NCBI RefSeq assembly: GCF_001999945.1
Contig: NZ_CP019650.1
Coordinates: 3,410,001-3,474,000, forward strand
From: Microbulbifer agarilyticus
GTDB taxonomy: Bacteria; Pseudomonadota; Gammaproteobacteria; Pseudomonadales; Cellvibrionaceae
DNA: 64,000 nt
Direction: 5' to 3'
Positions within the stretch are counted from its first letter, which is position 1. Each line of letters opens with the position of its first letter. The notes under the pieces are model-generated. The model searched no databases. It saw only the letters and a program-made list of their open reading frames with translations, and was not told the DNA's origin. Of the stretch, positions 9,842 to 19,004 are shown one piece after another. The position numbers and the translations under genes are program-made.

Positions 9842-12448
9842 TCATTTGTTGAAAACCGCCTTGTCTCCCTCAAGGGTCGCGTGAATGGTGTCACCCGGCA
9901 CGAATTTGCCGGACAGCACATCCTGAGCCAGTGGATTTTCGATCCACATCTGGATGGCGCGCTTGAGTGGACGGGCGCCGTATACGGGGTCGAAGCCCAC
10001 GTCGGCCAGCTTGCCCAGCAGTTCGTCGGAGATCTCCAGTTTCAAATCCCGATCCAGCAGGCGCTTGCGCAGATTCTGCAACTGAATCTCGGCAATCGCG
10101 CGCACCTCTTCGCGTCCCAGCGGATGGAATACCACGACCTCGTCGATACGGTTGATAAACTCCGGACGGAAGTGCTCACCCACCACCTCCATCACTGCAG
10201 CCTTCATCTGCCGATACTGGATTTCCGAGTCGATTTCATCGTCGTCGCGGCCGCTGGCATATTTCTGAATCAGGTCCGACCCGAGGTTGGAGGTCATCAC
10301 CACAACCGTGTTGCGGAAGTCCACGGTGCGCCCCTGGCCATCGGTCAGACGGCCGTCTTCGAGAACCTGCAGCAAGATGTTGAACACATCCGGATGCGCC
10401 TTCTCTACCTCATCCAGTAGCAGTACCGAGTAAGGTTTACGACGCACTGCTTCAGTAAGATAACCACCCTCCTCGTAACCCACATAGCCGGGAGGTGCGC
10501 CGATCAGACGGGCAACCGAGTGTTTCTCCATAAACTCCGACATATCCACCCGCACCATGGCGTCTTCGGTATCGAACAGGAATTGCGCCAAAGCTTTACA
10601 CAGCTCCGTTTTACCCACGCCGGTGGGGCCAAGGAACAGAAATGAGCCGTTGGGACGATTGGGATCTGCGAGGCCGGCACGAGAGCGGCGCACGGCATTG
10701 GAAACCGCTTCAACGGCTTCGTCCTGGCCAATCACCCGGTCGTGCAGCACATCCTCCATGCGGAGAAGTTTCTCGCGCTCACCTTCGAGCATTTTCGACA
10801 CCGGAATGCCGGTCCAACGGGATACTACCTCGGCGACTTCCTCGTCGGTTACTCGATTACGCAGCAACTGATTTTCACTGGTGTCGCTGCTATCCGAGGC
10901 GAGCTTCAGTTGCTCTTCCAGCTGCGGGATTACTCCGTACTGGATTTCGGACATGCGCGTGAGGTCACCGGCGCGGCGGGCGGCATCCATATCCAGCTTG
11001 GCCTGCTCCAGCTTGTTTTTAACGTCGGCGCTGCCGGCGAGCTTGGCCTTTTCAGCCTTCCAGATTTCTTCCAGGTCAGCGTATTGTTTTTCGATCTGGT
11101 GGATATCTTCTTCGAGTTTTTCCAGACGCTTCTTGGCGGCCTCGTCGTCTTTGTCTTTCTTGACCGCTTCGCGTTCGATTTTGAGCTGGATCAAGCGGCG
11201 TTCGAGCTTATCCATCTCTTCCGGCTTGGAATCGATTTCCATGCGAATGCGACTGGCAGCTTCATCGATCAAGTCGATGGCCTTGTCCGGTAGCTGGCGA
11301 TCGGTGATATAGCGTTGGGACAGTTTGGTCGCGGCGATAATTGCGGAGTCGGTGATATCCACACCGTGATGCACTTCGTAGCGCTCTTTCAGACCACGCA
11401 AAATCGCGATGGTGTCTTCTTCCGAGGGCTCATCCACGAGAACCTTTTGGAAGCGCCGCTCCAGCGCCGCATCCTTTTCAATGTACTGGCGATACTCGTC
11501 GAGCGTCGTCGCGCCGACACAGTGCAACTCACCACGAGCGAGGGCAGGCTTGAGCATATTGCCCGCGTCCATGGCACCTTCCGCTTTACCGGCGCCCACC
11601 ATGGTGTGCAGTTCATCGATAAACAGAATGATGCGCCCTTCCTGCTTGGATAGTTCGTTGAGCACGGCTTTTAAGCGCTCCTCAAATTCACCGCGGAATT
11701 TTGCCCCGGCGAGCAAGGCGCCGAGGTCCAGCGACAGCAGGCGCTTGTCTTTCAGCCCTTCCGGAACTTCACCGTTAACGATACGCTGGGCGAGACCTTC
11801 AACAATGGCGGTCTTGCCCACGCCGGGCTCGCCGATCAGTACCGGATTGTTTTTGGTGCGGCGCTGCAATACCTGAATAGTGCGGCGAATTTCGTCGTCG
11901 CGACCGATCACCGGGTCGAGCTTGCCCGCCTCGGCGCGCGCGGTCATATCCATGGTGAACTTGTCCAGGGCCTGACGAGCCTCTTCCGCTTGCGGGTCGT
12001 CTACCTTCTCATCGCCGCGCACTTTGCGAATCGCGTCTTGCAGGTGTTTCAGGTCACCATTGGCGTTAAGAATCTTGGAAACTTCACCGGCTGCGGGATC
12101 GAATGCCGCCAGTAGTACGGTTTCACTGGCGATAAAACTGTCGCCATTTTTCTGGGCTTGCTTATCTGCGAGATTAAACAGGCGCATTAACTCTTGCGAC
12201 ATTCCCACATCGCCGGTCGGGGTGGCGACGGTGGGCAAGTTGTCGAGGCGTTTGGCAAGGTCGTTGCGCAGGCCGTTGATATTAAATCCGGCCTGATTCA
12301 AAAATGCGGAGACACTGCCGCTGGACTGATCCAGTAGCGCCTGCAAAAGGTGTTCGGGATAAATTTGATTATGGTCGCGGCCGACGGCAATAGATTGAGC
12401 GTCGGCAATCGCCGCCTGCAGCGGGTTGGTCATCCGGTCGATGCGCAT
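9842..12448 (-). CDS. clpB: ATP-dependent disaggregase ClpB
   Basis: Cytosolic Hsp100 AAA+ hexamer that, with DnaK, pulls polypeptides out of aggregates. It has 868 residues. The N-terminal Clp_N domain begins [11 protein letters not shown], matching the E. coli start MRLDRLTN, which fixes the initiation codon. NBD1 has Walker A GEPGVGKT (about residue 205) and Walker [10 protein letters not shown]. The coiled-coil M-domain (about 410-525) is rich in Glu, Lys and Leu. NBD2 has Walker A GPTGVGKT (about 605) and Walker [11 protein letters not shown]. The M-domain separates it from ClpA/ClpC. A very strong Shine-Dalgarno (AGGAGAGGGGAG) precedes the ATG, and a sigma-32-like promoter lies about 95-120 bases upstream. 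Confidence 0.97.
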   Translation of the reverse strand: MRIDRMTNPLQAAIADAQSIAVGRDHNQIYPEHLLQALLDQSSGSVSAFLNQAGFNINGLRNDLAKRLDNLPTVATPTGDVGMSQELMRLFNLADKQAQKNGDSFIASETVLLAAFDPAAGEVSKILNANGDLKHLQDAIRKVRGDEKVDDPQAEEARQALDKFTMDMTARAEAGKLDPVIGRDDEIRRTIQVLQRRTKNNPVLIGEPGVGKTAIVEGLAQRIVNGEVPEGLKDKRLLSLDLGALLAGAKFRGEFEERLKAVLNELSKQEGRIILFIDELHTMVGAGKAEGAMDAGNMLKPALARGELHCVGATTLDEYRQYIEKDAALERRFQKVLVDEPSEEDTIAILRGLKERYEVHHGVDITDSAIIAATKLSQRYITDRQLPDKAIDLIDEAASRIRMEIDSKPEEMDKLERRLIQLKIEREAVKKDKDDEAAKKRLEKLEEDIHQIEKQYADLEEIWKAEKAKLAGSADVKNKLEQAKLDMDAARRAGDLTRMSEIQYGVIPQLEEQLKLASDSSDTSENQLLRNRVTDEEVAEVVSRWTGIPVSKMLEGEREKLLRMEDVLHDRVIGQDEAVEAVSNAVRRSRAGLADPNRPNGSFLFLGPTGVGKTELCKALAQFLFDTEDAMVRVDMSEFMEKHSVARLIGAPPGYVGYEEGGYLTEAVRRKPYSVLLLDEVEKAHPDVFNILLQVLEDGRLTDGQGRTVDFRNTVVVMTSNLGSDLIQKYASGRDDDEIDSEIQYRQMKAAVMEVVGEHFRPEFINRIDEVVVFHPLGREEVRAIAEIQLQNLRKRLLDRDLKLEISDELLGKLADVGFDPVYGARPLKRAIQMWIENPLAQDVLSGKFVPGDTIHATLEGDKAVFNK

Positions 12449-12541
12449 GCGTACTCCCCTCTCCTGATCATTGGCGCGTCGAAAAAGAAAAGTGCGACGC
12501 GCGGAAACACAATGACGAATACAGTCTAGTGCTGATCAGTA

Positions 12542-12569
12542 ATTTGCGGGCTTACTGCGAATTTTCAAG
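12542..12569 (-). promoter_or_regulatory. candidate sigma-32 (heat-shock) promoter of clpB
   Basis: On the minus strand CTTGAA is followed after 13 bases by CCCGCAAAT, a partial match to the RpoH consensus (CTTGAA then CCCCATNT). It sits between the pgeF stop and the clpB start, where a heat-shock promoter is expected. The -10 element is only a partial match. Confidence 0.5.
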
Positions 12570-12591
12570 TTCGCAGAGTCGAAGACACGCT

Positions 12592-13353
12592 TTACTCAAA
12601 CCAGATAAGGGACGCCATGCGACCGGTATCACGGTCCCTGCGGTAGGAAAAGAAGGCGGATTCCTCGGTGACGGTGCAGCGATCTCCTCCAAAAAATTGG
12701 GTGACACCGAGGTCGGCCAGCTCCGCGCGACCGAGAGCGTAAATATCCGCAAGGAAATGCAACGGTTTTTGCGCGTGCGGCACAAAACATTGGGCAATCG
12801 CTTCGGCATGGGCTTCGCTCATGGACGACTCGAACGCCGCCTCCAACACGTCCACACCACACTCGAAGGCCTGCGGGCCAATAGCGGGCCCCAGCCATAC
12901 CAGCAAATCCTGCGGGTCACTTTGCATTACAGACAGGGTTTCCCGAATCACACCGCCGGTGAGTCCTCGCCATCCCGCGTGAATAGCGGCGACCTCGCTA
13001 CCCTCGCGGTTGGTCACCAGCAGCGGCAGGCAGTCCGCGGTAAGTACCGCACACACGGTGCCGGGTTCGCCGGCAATACTGGCGTCGGCAGTAAGCACCT
13101 TGCCATCGGTGCCGGCAACCACCGCCTTATCGCTGTGAATCTGTTCCAGCCACTGGGGTGCGTTAGGCAGGTTCAATTCCTGCTGCAGCTGTCGTCGGTT
13201 TGCGGCTACGGCCTCCGCTGCATCGCCCACGTGATCAGCCTGGTTGAAAGCGGCATAGCATCCCTCGCTGTGACCGCCCTCGCGCAAAGTGACAACAGCG
13301 CGCACATTTGCCGGTGCCGGCCAGTCGGGTTTGAGGTAGTGATCCGCAGACAT
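12592..13353 (-). CDS. pgeF: PgeF/YfiH-type multicopper oxidoreductase-fold protein (peptidoglycan editing factor)
   Basis: Family (formerly laccase-domain, DUF152) whose E. coli member YfiH is reported to keep incorrect amino acids out of peptidoglycan precursors; other members act as purine nucleosidases. It has 253 residues. The family metal and active-site segments are visible: LTADCLPLLV, AAIHAGWRGLTGGV and GPAIGPQAFECG. I chose the ATG at 13353 (MSADHYLKPDWPAP). The frame continues upstream for about 53 codons, but that part overlaps rluD and is Cys/Arg-rich and non-homologous. A short AGGA lies seven bases before this ATG. It is downstream of rluD with a 58-base gap, a neighbour pairing common in gammaproteobacteria. 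Confidence 0.92.
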   Translation of the reverse strand: MSADHYLKPDWPAPANVRAVVTLREGGHSEGCYAAFNQADHVGDAAEAVAANRRQLQQELNLPNAPQWLEQIHSDKAVVAGTDGKVLTADASIAGEPGTVCAVLTADCLPLLVTNREGSEVAAIHAGWRGLTGGVIRETLSVMQSDPQDLLVWLGPAIGPQAFECGVDVLEAAFESSMSEAHAEAIAQCFVPHAQKPLHFLADIYALGRAELADLGVTQFFGGDRCTVTEESAFFSYRRDRDTGRMASLIWFE

Positions 13354-13411
13354 GGATGATCCTGTGTAGCAATAAGTCGTTTTGCGAAAAGCTGTAAAAA
13401 GCGCCGGGTAA

Positions 13412-14398
13412 TCAAACCGAGCCCGGACCAGAATCCTTGCGATCGGCACGCAGCAGTGTGAGCAGCTGCAGCATATCCTCCGGCATCGGCGCCTGCCAGT
13501 GCATTGGCTCACCGGATTCTGGGTGAATCAGTGCCAACTCCGCGGCATGCAGTGCCTGGCGGGAGAACTGCTGTAAGGTTTCCACCAGTTCTCTAGTGGC
13601 GCCCTGTGGCAATTTTCCGCGCCCGCCATACAGCGGATCGCCCACTAATGGATGGCGGATATGCGCCATGTGTACCCGGATCTGATGGGTGCGCCCGGTT
13701 TCCAGCTGACAGCGCACCAGCATATGGCTACGAAAGCGCTCCTGTAGGCGATAGTGAGTAATCGCTTCCTTGGCGCCGCCCATTCCTGCGTTGGGTAGTA
13801 CGGCCATTTTCAGTCGATGCGTGCGATGGCGGCCCATAGGTGCGTCTACGGTACCGCCGCCGCTCAAGGTCCCCTGCACAACGGCGTCATACAAGCGGCT
13901 CACACTGCGCTCCTTGAGCTGGTCCACCAGATCCGTCTGCGCCTGCAGGGTTTTGGCCACCACCATCAAGCCGCTGGTGTCCTTATCCAGGCGGTGCACG
14001 ATACCGGCGCGAGGAATGTTCTGCTGCCCCGCATTGTGTGCCAGCAGGCCATTTAGCAGCGTATTGTCCGGATTGCCCGCCGCCGGGTGGACCACCAGGC
14101 CTGCGGGCTTGTTGATGACCAGGATGGCGCCATCCTCGTAAACGATGTCCAGATCCATTTTTTGCGGCAGCCACTCCCCTTGCGGCTCCAATTCCGCGCG
14201 TAAAACCAGCCGCTCTCCACCGAAAAGCTTGTCTTTCGGCTTGCCGGAACGCCCGTCAACAGTAAGCTGGCCGCCTTTTATCCAAGTTTGTAGACGCGCG
14301 CGTGAATAATCAGGGATCAAATCCGCCGCAGCCTGGTCAAACCTCTGCCCGGCACATTCCGCGGGCACTTCAATTTCAAGATGTATTTGATTGCTCAT
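13412..14398 (-). CDS. rluD: 23S rRNA pseudouridine synthase RluD
   Basis: Makes pseudouridines in helix 69 of 23S rRNA (U1911, U1915, U1917 in E. coli numbering). It has 328 residues. An N-terminal S4 RNA-binding domain (about residues 16-80, RLQTWIKGGQLTVDG) precedes the RluA-family catalytic domain. The catalytic aspartate lies in HRLDKDTSGLMVVAK (about residue 140). The C-terminal motif GRTHQIRVHMAHIRHPLVGD is also present. It is divergent from bamD, the same arrangement as rluD/bamD in E. coli and Pseudomonas. No strong Shine-Dalgarno precedes the ATG, so initiation may be weak or leaderless-like. Confidence 0.95.
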   Translation of the reverse strand: MSNQIHLEIEVPAECAGQRFDQAAADLIPDYSRARLQTWIKGGQLTVDGRSGKPKDKLFGGERLVLRAELEPQGEWLPQKMDLDIVYEDGAILVINKPAGLVVHPAAGNPDNTLLNGLLAHNAGQQNIPRAGIVHRLDKDTSGLMVVAKTLQAQTDLVDQLKERSVSRLYDAVVQGTLSGGGTVDAPMGRHRTHRLKMAVLPNAGMGGAKEAITHYRLQERFRSHMLVRCQLETGRTHQIRVHMAHIRHPLVGDPLYGGRGKLPQGATRELVETLQQFSRQALHAAELALIHPESGEPMHWQAPMPEDMLQLLTLLRADRKDSGPGSV

Positions 14399-14523
14399 CC
14401 GAGAGGGTCTAATACTTTGGGCTGGCGAGGCGCTGTGGTTAAATAGCTGCCCTTCAGTCCCCAGTGAATTTTTGGGCGGCTAGTTTAATAAGGTTGAGAC
14501 GAATAATGATAGAGCGAGGGGCC

Positions 14524-15471
14524 ATGTGGTCTTGGAATAATCAGGCCTGGAAAACCCTATTTATGGCAATTCTGGCTGTATTGGTGGCTTCGTGCGCCAG
14601 TACGGACGAAGAAGAAGAGGGCCTGCCCAGCGGAAACCGCACCGAGCAGGCGTTCTATGAGGCTGCCCAGCGGCAGCTCCGCTCCAGCCAGTGGGAAATG
14701 GCCATCAAGAATCTGCGAGCGCTGGAAGATAACTTCCCGTTCGGTAACTACGCCGAACAGGCACAGCTGGAGCTGATCTACGCCTACTACCGCGACTACC
14801 AGAACGATGCGGCTATTTCTGCGGCGGACCGTTTTATTCGCCTGCACCCACAGCATCGCAATGTGGATTACGCCTACTACATGAAAGGCCTGGCCTCCTT
14901 TACCGAGGGCAGTGGTCTGTTCGAGCGTTTCCTGCCAACAGATATGACCCGCCGTGACCCGGGATCGGCGCGGGAGTCTTTCGCGTATTTCGCCCAGCTG
15001 ATGGCGCGCTACCCGGAGAGCCGCTATGCCCCGGATGCACAGAAGCGCATGATCCACCTGCGTAACCTGCTGGCGCGCTACGAGATCCATGTGGCCAACT
15101 ACTACTTTAAGCGCGGCGCCTACGTAGCTTCCGCCAACCGCGGCCGCTTTGTGGTAGAAAACTTCCAGCAGACACCTTCTGTACCAGATGCGCTGGCGGT
15201 GATGGTGCAGGCCTACCATCTCCTGGAGATGCCCCAACTGGAGTCCACCTCCCTGGCGGTACTGCGGGATAACTACCCGGATCACCCGGCATTCCGCAGC
15301 GATGGCAGCTTTAACTACAAGTATTACGCCGGCGCCAGCGGCCGCAGCTTCCTGCACCGCATCACCCTGGGCCTGTTCGAGAAATCCGACCCCAGAGGGT
15401 TCGATAGCCGCGAACTCTACAATGCCGAGTTCCAGCGCGAGCAAGCGCCACTGCCCCCGGAACTGCAGTAA
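14524..15471 (+). CDS. bamD: outer-membrane assembly lipoprotein BamD
   Basis: Essential lipoprotein of the BAM complex that inserts beta-barrel proteins into the outer membrane. The lipobox VASC (cysteine at residue 24 from the chosen start) follows a hydrophobic stretch. The mature protein is built of TPR-like helices (about residues 45-290) with the typical spans [19 protein letters not shown] and [15 protein letters not shown]. The ATG at 14524 has GAGGGG just upstream and gives a 315-residue protein with a compact signal peptide. An in-frame ATG at 14506 and a GTG at 14464 are alternatives. The C-terminus is longer than E. coli BamD (245 residues). It is divergent from rluD and ends at a strong terminator. 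Confidence 0.94.
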   Translation: MWSWNNQAWKTLFMAILAVLVASCASTDEEEEGLPSGNRTEQAFYEAAQRQLRSSQWEMAIKNLRALEDNFPFGNYAEQAQLELIYAYYRDYQNDAAISAADRFIRLHPQHRNVDYAYYMKGLASFTEGSGLFERFLPTDMTRRDPGSARESFAYFAQLMARYPESRYAPDAQKRMIHLRNLLARYEIHVANYYFKRGAYVASANRGRFVVENFQQTPSVPDALAVMVQAYHLLEMPQLESTSLAVLRDNYPDHPAFRSDGSFNYKYYAGASGRSFLHRITLGLFEKSDPRGFDSRELYNAEFQREQAPLPPELQ

Positions 15472-15482
15472 TCCGCAGGCAC

Positions 15483-15520
15483 AAAAAAGCCCCCGCTACG
15501 CAAGTAACGGGGGCTTTTTT
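15483..15520. terminator. bidirectional Rho-independent terminator, bamD / nadE
   Basis: A near-perfect 13-bp stem (AAAAAAGCCCCCG with CGGGGGCTTTTTT) with a 12-base loop has A/T runs on both sides and serves the two convergent genes. Confidence 0.93.
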
Positions 15521-15547
15521 ATTGGGCGGCTGTTAGTGGCGCATTGG

Positions 15548-17176
15548 TTACTCGCCAGCCTGCCAGCCATTGGTGATCGGGTAACGCCGGTCGCGGCCGA
15601 AGCCGCGCTCGGAGATACGCACCCCAACCGCCGCCTGACGGCGCTTGTATTCGTTGCGATCCACCAGGCGCACCACGCGCATGACGATGTCTCGATCAAA
15701 CCCTTTGCCGATAATCGTCTCGGCGCTGTAGTCGTGATCGACGTACAGACGCAAGATCTCATCCAGAATTTCATAGGGCGGCAGACTGTCGGAGTCTACC
15801 TGATCTGGCGCCAGTTCCGCGCTCGGCTCGCGGGTGATCACGGTTTCCGGAATGACCTCGGACACCGAGTTGCGGTAGCGGGACAGGGCATACACCAGGA
15901 TTTTGGGCACGTCTTTCAGGGCGTTATAGCCGCCCACCATGTCCCCATAGAGCGTGGCATAGCCCACGGCCATCTCGCTTTTGTTACCGGTGGTCAGCAC
16001 CATGTAACCCTTTTTGTTGGAGATCGCCATCAACAGCATGCCGCGGGCACGAGCCTGCAGGTTTTCCTCGGTGGTATCCCGCTCGCTGCCTTCAAATTCC
16101 TTGGCGAGCGCCGCCATCGCCGCATCGAAGATTCCCTCGATACCGATCACCCGGTAGTGGATACCCAAGCGTCGCGCCTGATCCGCCGCATCGTTTTTCG
16201 ACAGATCGGAGGTATAGCGGAACGGCATCATTACCGCTTCCACCCGGTCCGGACCGAGTGCGTCCACCGCGATCGCCAGCGTCAACGCGGAATCGATACC
16301 ACCAGACAGCCCCAGGACCACCCCCCTGAAGCCATTCTTATTCACATAATCACGCACCCCTAACACCAGCGCCTGATACACCGAGGCGAGGTCTTCCAAC
16401 GGCTCCGCGTCATTGCCCTGGGCAATGCGCACATCGTCGCCACCGGCCTCTACCGTGACCGGCAGCAAGCTCTCGATAAATTCGGGAGCCCGTCCACGCA
16501 GGCTGCCGTCTTTATCTACGGCAAAGGAGCCTCCATCAAATACCAGCTCGTCCTGGCCACCGACGGAATTGACGTAGACGATCGGCATGTCACCGGCCTG
16601 CGCCTGTCGTGCCAACAGCGCGAGGCGTTCCACTGCCTTGCCGCGATGGAAGGGAGAGGCATTGATATTCAGCATCAGTTTGGCACCGGCATGCTTGGCC
16701 TGCGCCACGGGTTCCGGGTGCCAGATGTCTTCACAAATGGTAATCGCGGTAGGGATACCCTGGATGTCCACCACGCAGGGCTGCTCGCCGTGGGCAAAGT
16801 AGCGCAGCTCATCAAACACCTGATAGTTGGGGAGCTTCTGCTTGGCGTACTCGGCAACCAGCTTGCCACCCTGAATCAGCCCCGCCATGTTGAGCACGGT
16901 ACCGCCGACGACACGGGGGTATCCCACCAGTATCGCGCAGGGGAGCGCCGCTTCCTGCAATTGATTCAGGGCGTCGTCAATACGCTTTTGCATACTGGGG
17001 CGCAGCAGTAGGTCTTCGGGTGGGTAACCGCACAGGGTCAGCTCCGGAAACAGAACCAGATCGGCACCGTGCTCGCGGCGAGCCCGGCGAGCGACCTCGA
17101 CCACTTGGTCGGTATTGGCCGGGATATCCCCCACCATTAGATTGATTTGCGCCAGTACTAGCTGCAAAGTAGACAT
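15548..17176 (-). CDS. nadE: glutamine-dependent NAD+ synthetase
   Basis: Final step of NAD synthesis: amidates deamido-NAD with ammonia taken from glutamine. The 542 residues contain an N-terminal nitrilase-like glutaminase with the catalytic triad E45 (FPELTLCGYPP), K114 (KQKLPNY) and C148 (ITICEDIW). A C-terminal NAD synthase domain has the PP-loop LSGGIDSALTLAIA near residue 290. The glutaminase domain distinguishes it from the short, ammonia-dependent NadE of E. coli. It is convergent with bamD and divergent from pilS. A GGGG precedes the ATG at a nine-base spacing. Confidence 0.96.
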   Translation of the reverse strand: MSTLQLVLAQINLMVGDIPANTDQVVEVARRARREHGADLVLFPELTLCGYPPEDLLLRPSMQKRIDDALNQLQEAALPCAILVGYPRVVGGTVLNMAGLIQGGKLVAEYAKQKLPNYQVFDELRYFAHGEQPCVVDIQGIPTAITICEDIWHPEPVAQAKHAGAKLMLNINASPFHRGKAVERLALLARQAQAGDMPIVYVNSVGGQDELVFDGGSFAVDKDGSLRGRAPEFIESLLPVTVEAGGDDVRIAQGNDAEPLEDLASVYQALVLGVRDYVNKNGFRGVVLGLSGGIDSALTLAIAVDALGPDRVEAVMMPFRYTSDLSKNDAADQARRLGIHYRVIGIEGIFDAAMAALAKEFEGSERDTTEENLQARARGMLLMAISNKKGYMVLTTGNKSEMAVGYATLYGDMVGGYNALKDVPKILVYALSRYRNSVSEVIPETVITREPSAELAPDQVDSDSLPPYEILDEILRLYVDHDYSAETIIGKGFDRDIVMRVVRLVDRNEYKRRQAAVGVRISERGFGRDRRYPITNGWQAGE

Positions 17177-17198
17177 CTTGTAACCCCATTACGTTGAG

Positions 17199-17215
17199 GC
17201 GGCTATTGTAGCCGC
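17199..17215. promoter_or_regulatory. perfect 7-bp dyad between nadE and pilS
   Basis: GCGGCTA-TTG-TAGCCGC lies in the 99-base divergent gap. It may be an operator or part of a promoter. No factor can be assigned from the sequence. Confidence 0.35.
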
Positions 17216-17275
17216 GCAGCCAGAGCGCACAATATCTGCCGGGGCAAGAACTTACTCACACCAAGAGAATAAAAA

Positions 17276-18964
17276 GTGAGCGACCAATCCCCGCCGGCCA
17301 ACCAACCTGCGAGTAGCTCGGGTTTTTCCATACCATCCGCTACGAATACAGAAACCCTTGCAAACACCAGGGCCAGCTCGAGCCGAACACCGAGGCAGTT
17401 ACGCCTGCGTCAGCGCGATCTGCTGAAGATCTATGCCTGGTACCGAGTTGCCATCAGCCTTGTCCTGCTCGGGCTTTTCATCTCCGGCATCAGCCGCGGT
17501 TCTGTTGGCACCCTGTTCCCAGCGCTCTATCTCAACACCGCTATCAGCTATTCGATCCTGAACATCGCCTGGCTCATGTTCCTGTACCCCAGCGGATTCC
17601 GCACATCGCCCCGGCGCATCGGTAGCATCCTCGGCTGCGATATCCTCGCCTTTTTGCTATTGATTCAGGCGAGTGGCGGGCTCGACTCCGGCATTGGATA
17701 CCTGTTGCTGACAACCTGTGCCGTGGGCTCACTGTTGCTGGATCGACGCATGAGCGCCTTCCTGGCGGCAATCGCCAGTATGGCGGTGATAGGCCAGCAG
17801 GTACTAAACACCTTGAGTGGCCGGGGAGATACTCAGGATATCGTATCTGCGGGCAGTCTCGGCATTCTGCTTTTCACCTGCGTAACCGTACTGCAATACC
17901 TTTCCATCCACATCCAGCTAGCGAATGAGAAAGCAGAGCAACAGCGTAGACAGGCCGCACGGCTACAACGCCTGACCCAGCAAATTGTGGCGCAAATGCG
18001 CACCGGTGTGATGGTACTGAACGCGTCGGGGGAACCCGAGCTAATCAACCGCGCCGCGCGCCAGCTACTCGGCCCGAAGCAACTGCAAGATCGCGGTCTG
18101 GAAGGCGACCTGCTCATGCATTTGGTCGAACTACGTCATCAACCCGGCAAAACCAGTGGTATTGTCCAGGGTGATCCTGGTAGCGAAATCCGGGCCACTG
18201 TCACTGCACTAAATGGCGACACTTCCGATAGTTCGCTGGTGTTCCTGGAGGACAACCGCAAACTGACTCAGCAGGCACAACAACTCAAACTGGCCTCTCT
18301 CGGCAGGCTTACCGGCTCCATCGCTCACGAAGTGCGCAATCCACTCAGCGCAATCAACCACGCTGCCGAGCTACTCGCGGAATCCGAGTCAATCAGCGGT
18401 GAAGACCGTCAGCTTACCGAGATCATCGGCCGCCATAGCCAGCGGGTGAACCAGATCATCGAAAATGTGATGCAGCTATCGCGCCGCAAGGCACCACAAA
18501 CAGGTATGCAGGACCTTCTCCAATGGACCACCACATTTTTGGAGGAATATCGACGTGAAACCAATCACCAGTACGAAATAACGCTCACATGCCCCGACTC
18601 GCCAGTACACGCACGTTTTGACCCGAATCAAATGGCGCAGGTTGCGACTAATTTATGTAACAACGCGGTGCGACACTCCCATCAAGCGCTTGGGCGTTCC
18701 GCTGCAGAAATCGCTATTCGATTTAACCCGAGCCGGGAGTGTGCGCAACTAGATTTTATCGACCTGGGCGACGGCGTAACGGAAGAGCACAAAGACAAGA
18801 TTTTTGAGCCTTTTTTCACAACTGCAGCAACCGGAGCCGGACTGGGGCTGTATATTGCCCGGGAATTATGCGAATCTAATCAGGCTAACCTGTACTATTG
18901 CAGAGACCCAAAAAATCGCAGCTGCTTTCGAATAGATTTCGCCAGCACCGAACAGATTTTCTGA
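17276..18964 (+). CDS. pilS: PilS-type sensor histidine kinase
   Basis: Membrane kinase that, in Pseudomonas, senses pilin levels in the inner membrane and phosphorylates PilR to control pilA. It has 562 residues and a GTG start with AAGAGAA upstream. The first 50 residues are polar, then six hydrophobic segments fall between about residues 60 and 215, a PAS-like region follows (about 235-335, GVMVLNASGEPELINRAA), then HisKA with the phosphorylatable histidine in GSIAHEVRNPLSAINHAAELL, and HATPase with N, G1 (DLGDGV), F (EPFFTT) and G2 (GAGLGLYIA) boxes. The membrane-PAS-HK layout and the next gene identify it. It is 40 bases upstream of pilR, in the same operon. Confidence 0.92.
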   Translation: MSDQSPPANQPASSSGFSIPSATNTETLANTRASSSRTPRQLRLRQRDLLKIYAWYRVAISLVLLGLFISGISRGSVGTLFPALYLNTAISYSILNIAWLMFLYPSGFRTSPRRIGSILGCDILAFLLLIQASGGLDSGIGYLLLTTCAVGSLLLDRRMSAFLAAIASMAVIGQQVLNTLSGRGDTQDIVSAGSLGILLFTCVTVLQYLSIHIQLANEKAEQQRRQAARLQRLTQQIVAQMRTGVMVLNASGEPELINRAARQLLGPKQLQDRGLEGDLLMHLVELRHQPGKTSGIVQGDPGSEIRATVTALNGDTSDSSLVFLEDNRKLTQQAQQLKLASLGRLTGSIAHEVRNPLSAINHAAELLAESESISGEDRQLTEIIGRHSQRVNQIIENVMQLSRRKAPQTGMQDLLQWTTTFLEEYRRETNHQYEITLTCPDSPVHARFDPNQMAQVATNLCNNAVRHSHQALGRSAAEIAIRFNPSRECAQLDFIDLGDGVTEEHKDKIFEPFFTTAATGAGLGLYIARELCESNQANLYYCRDPKNRSCFRIDFASTEQIF

Positions 18965-19004
18965 CGATGTTTCTGATTGTCGATCAATAATAACGCTGAA
19001 CAAG

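Noticed and set aside
13354..13512. N-terminal extension of PgeF
   Set aside because: Cys/Arg-rich, not homologous, and it overlaps the 3' end of rluD.
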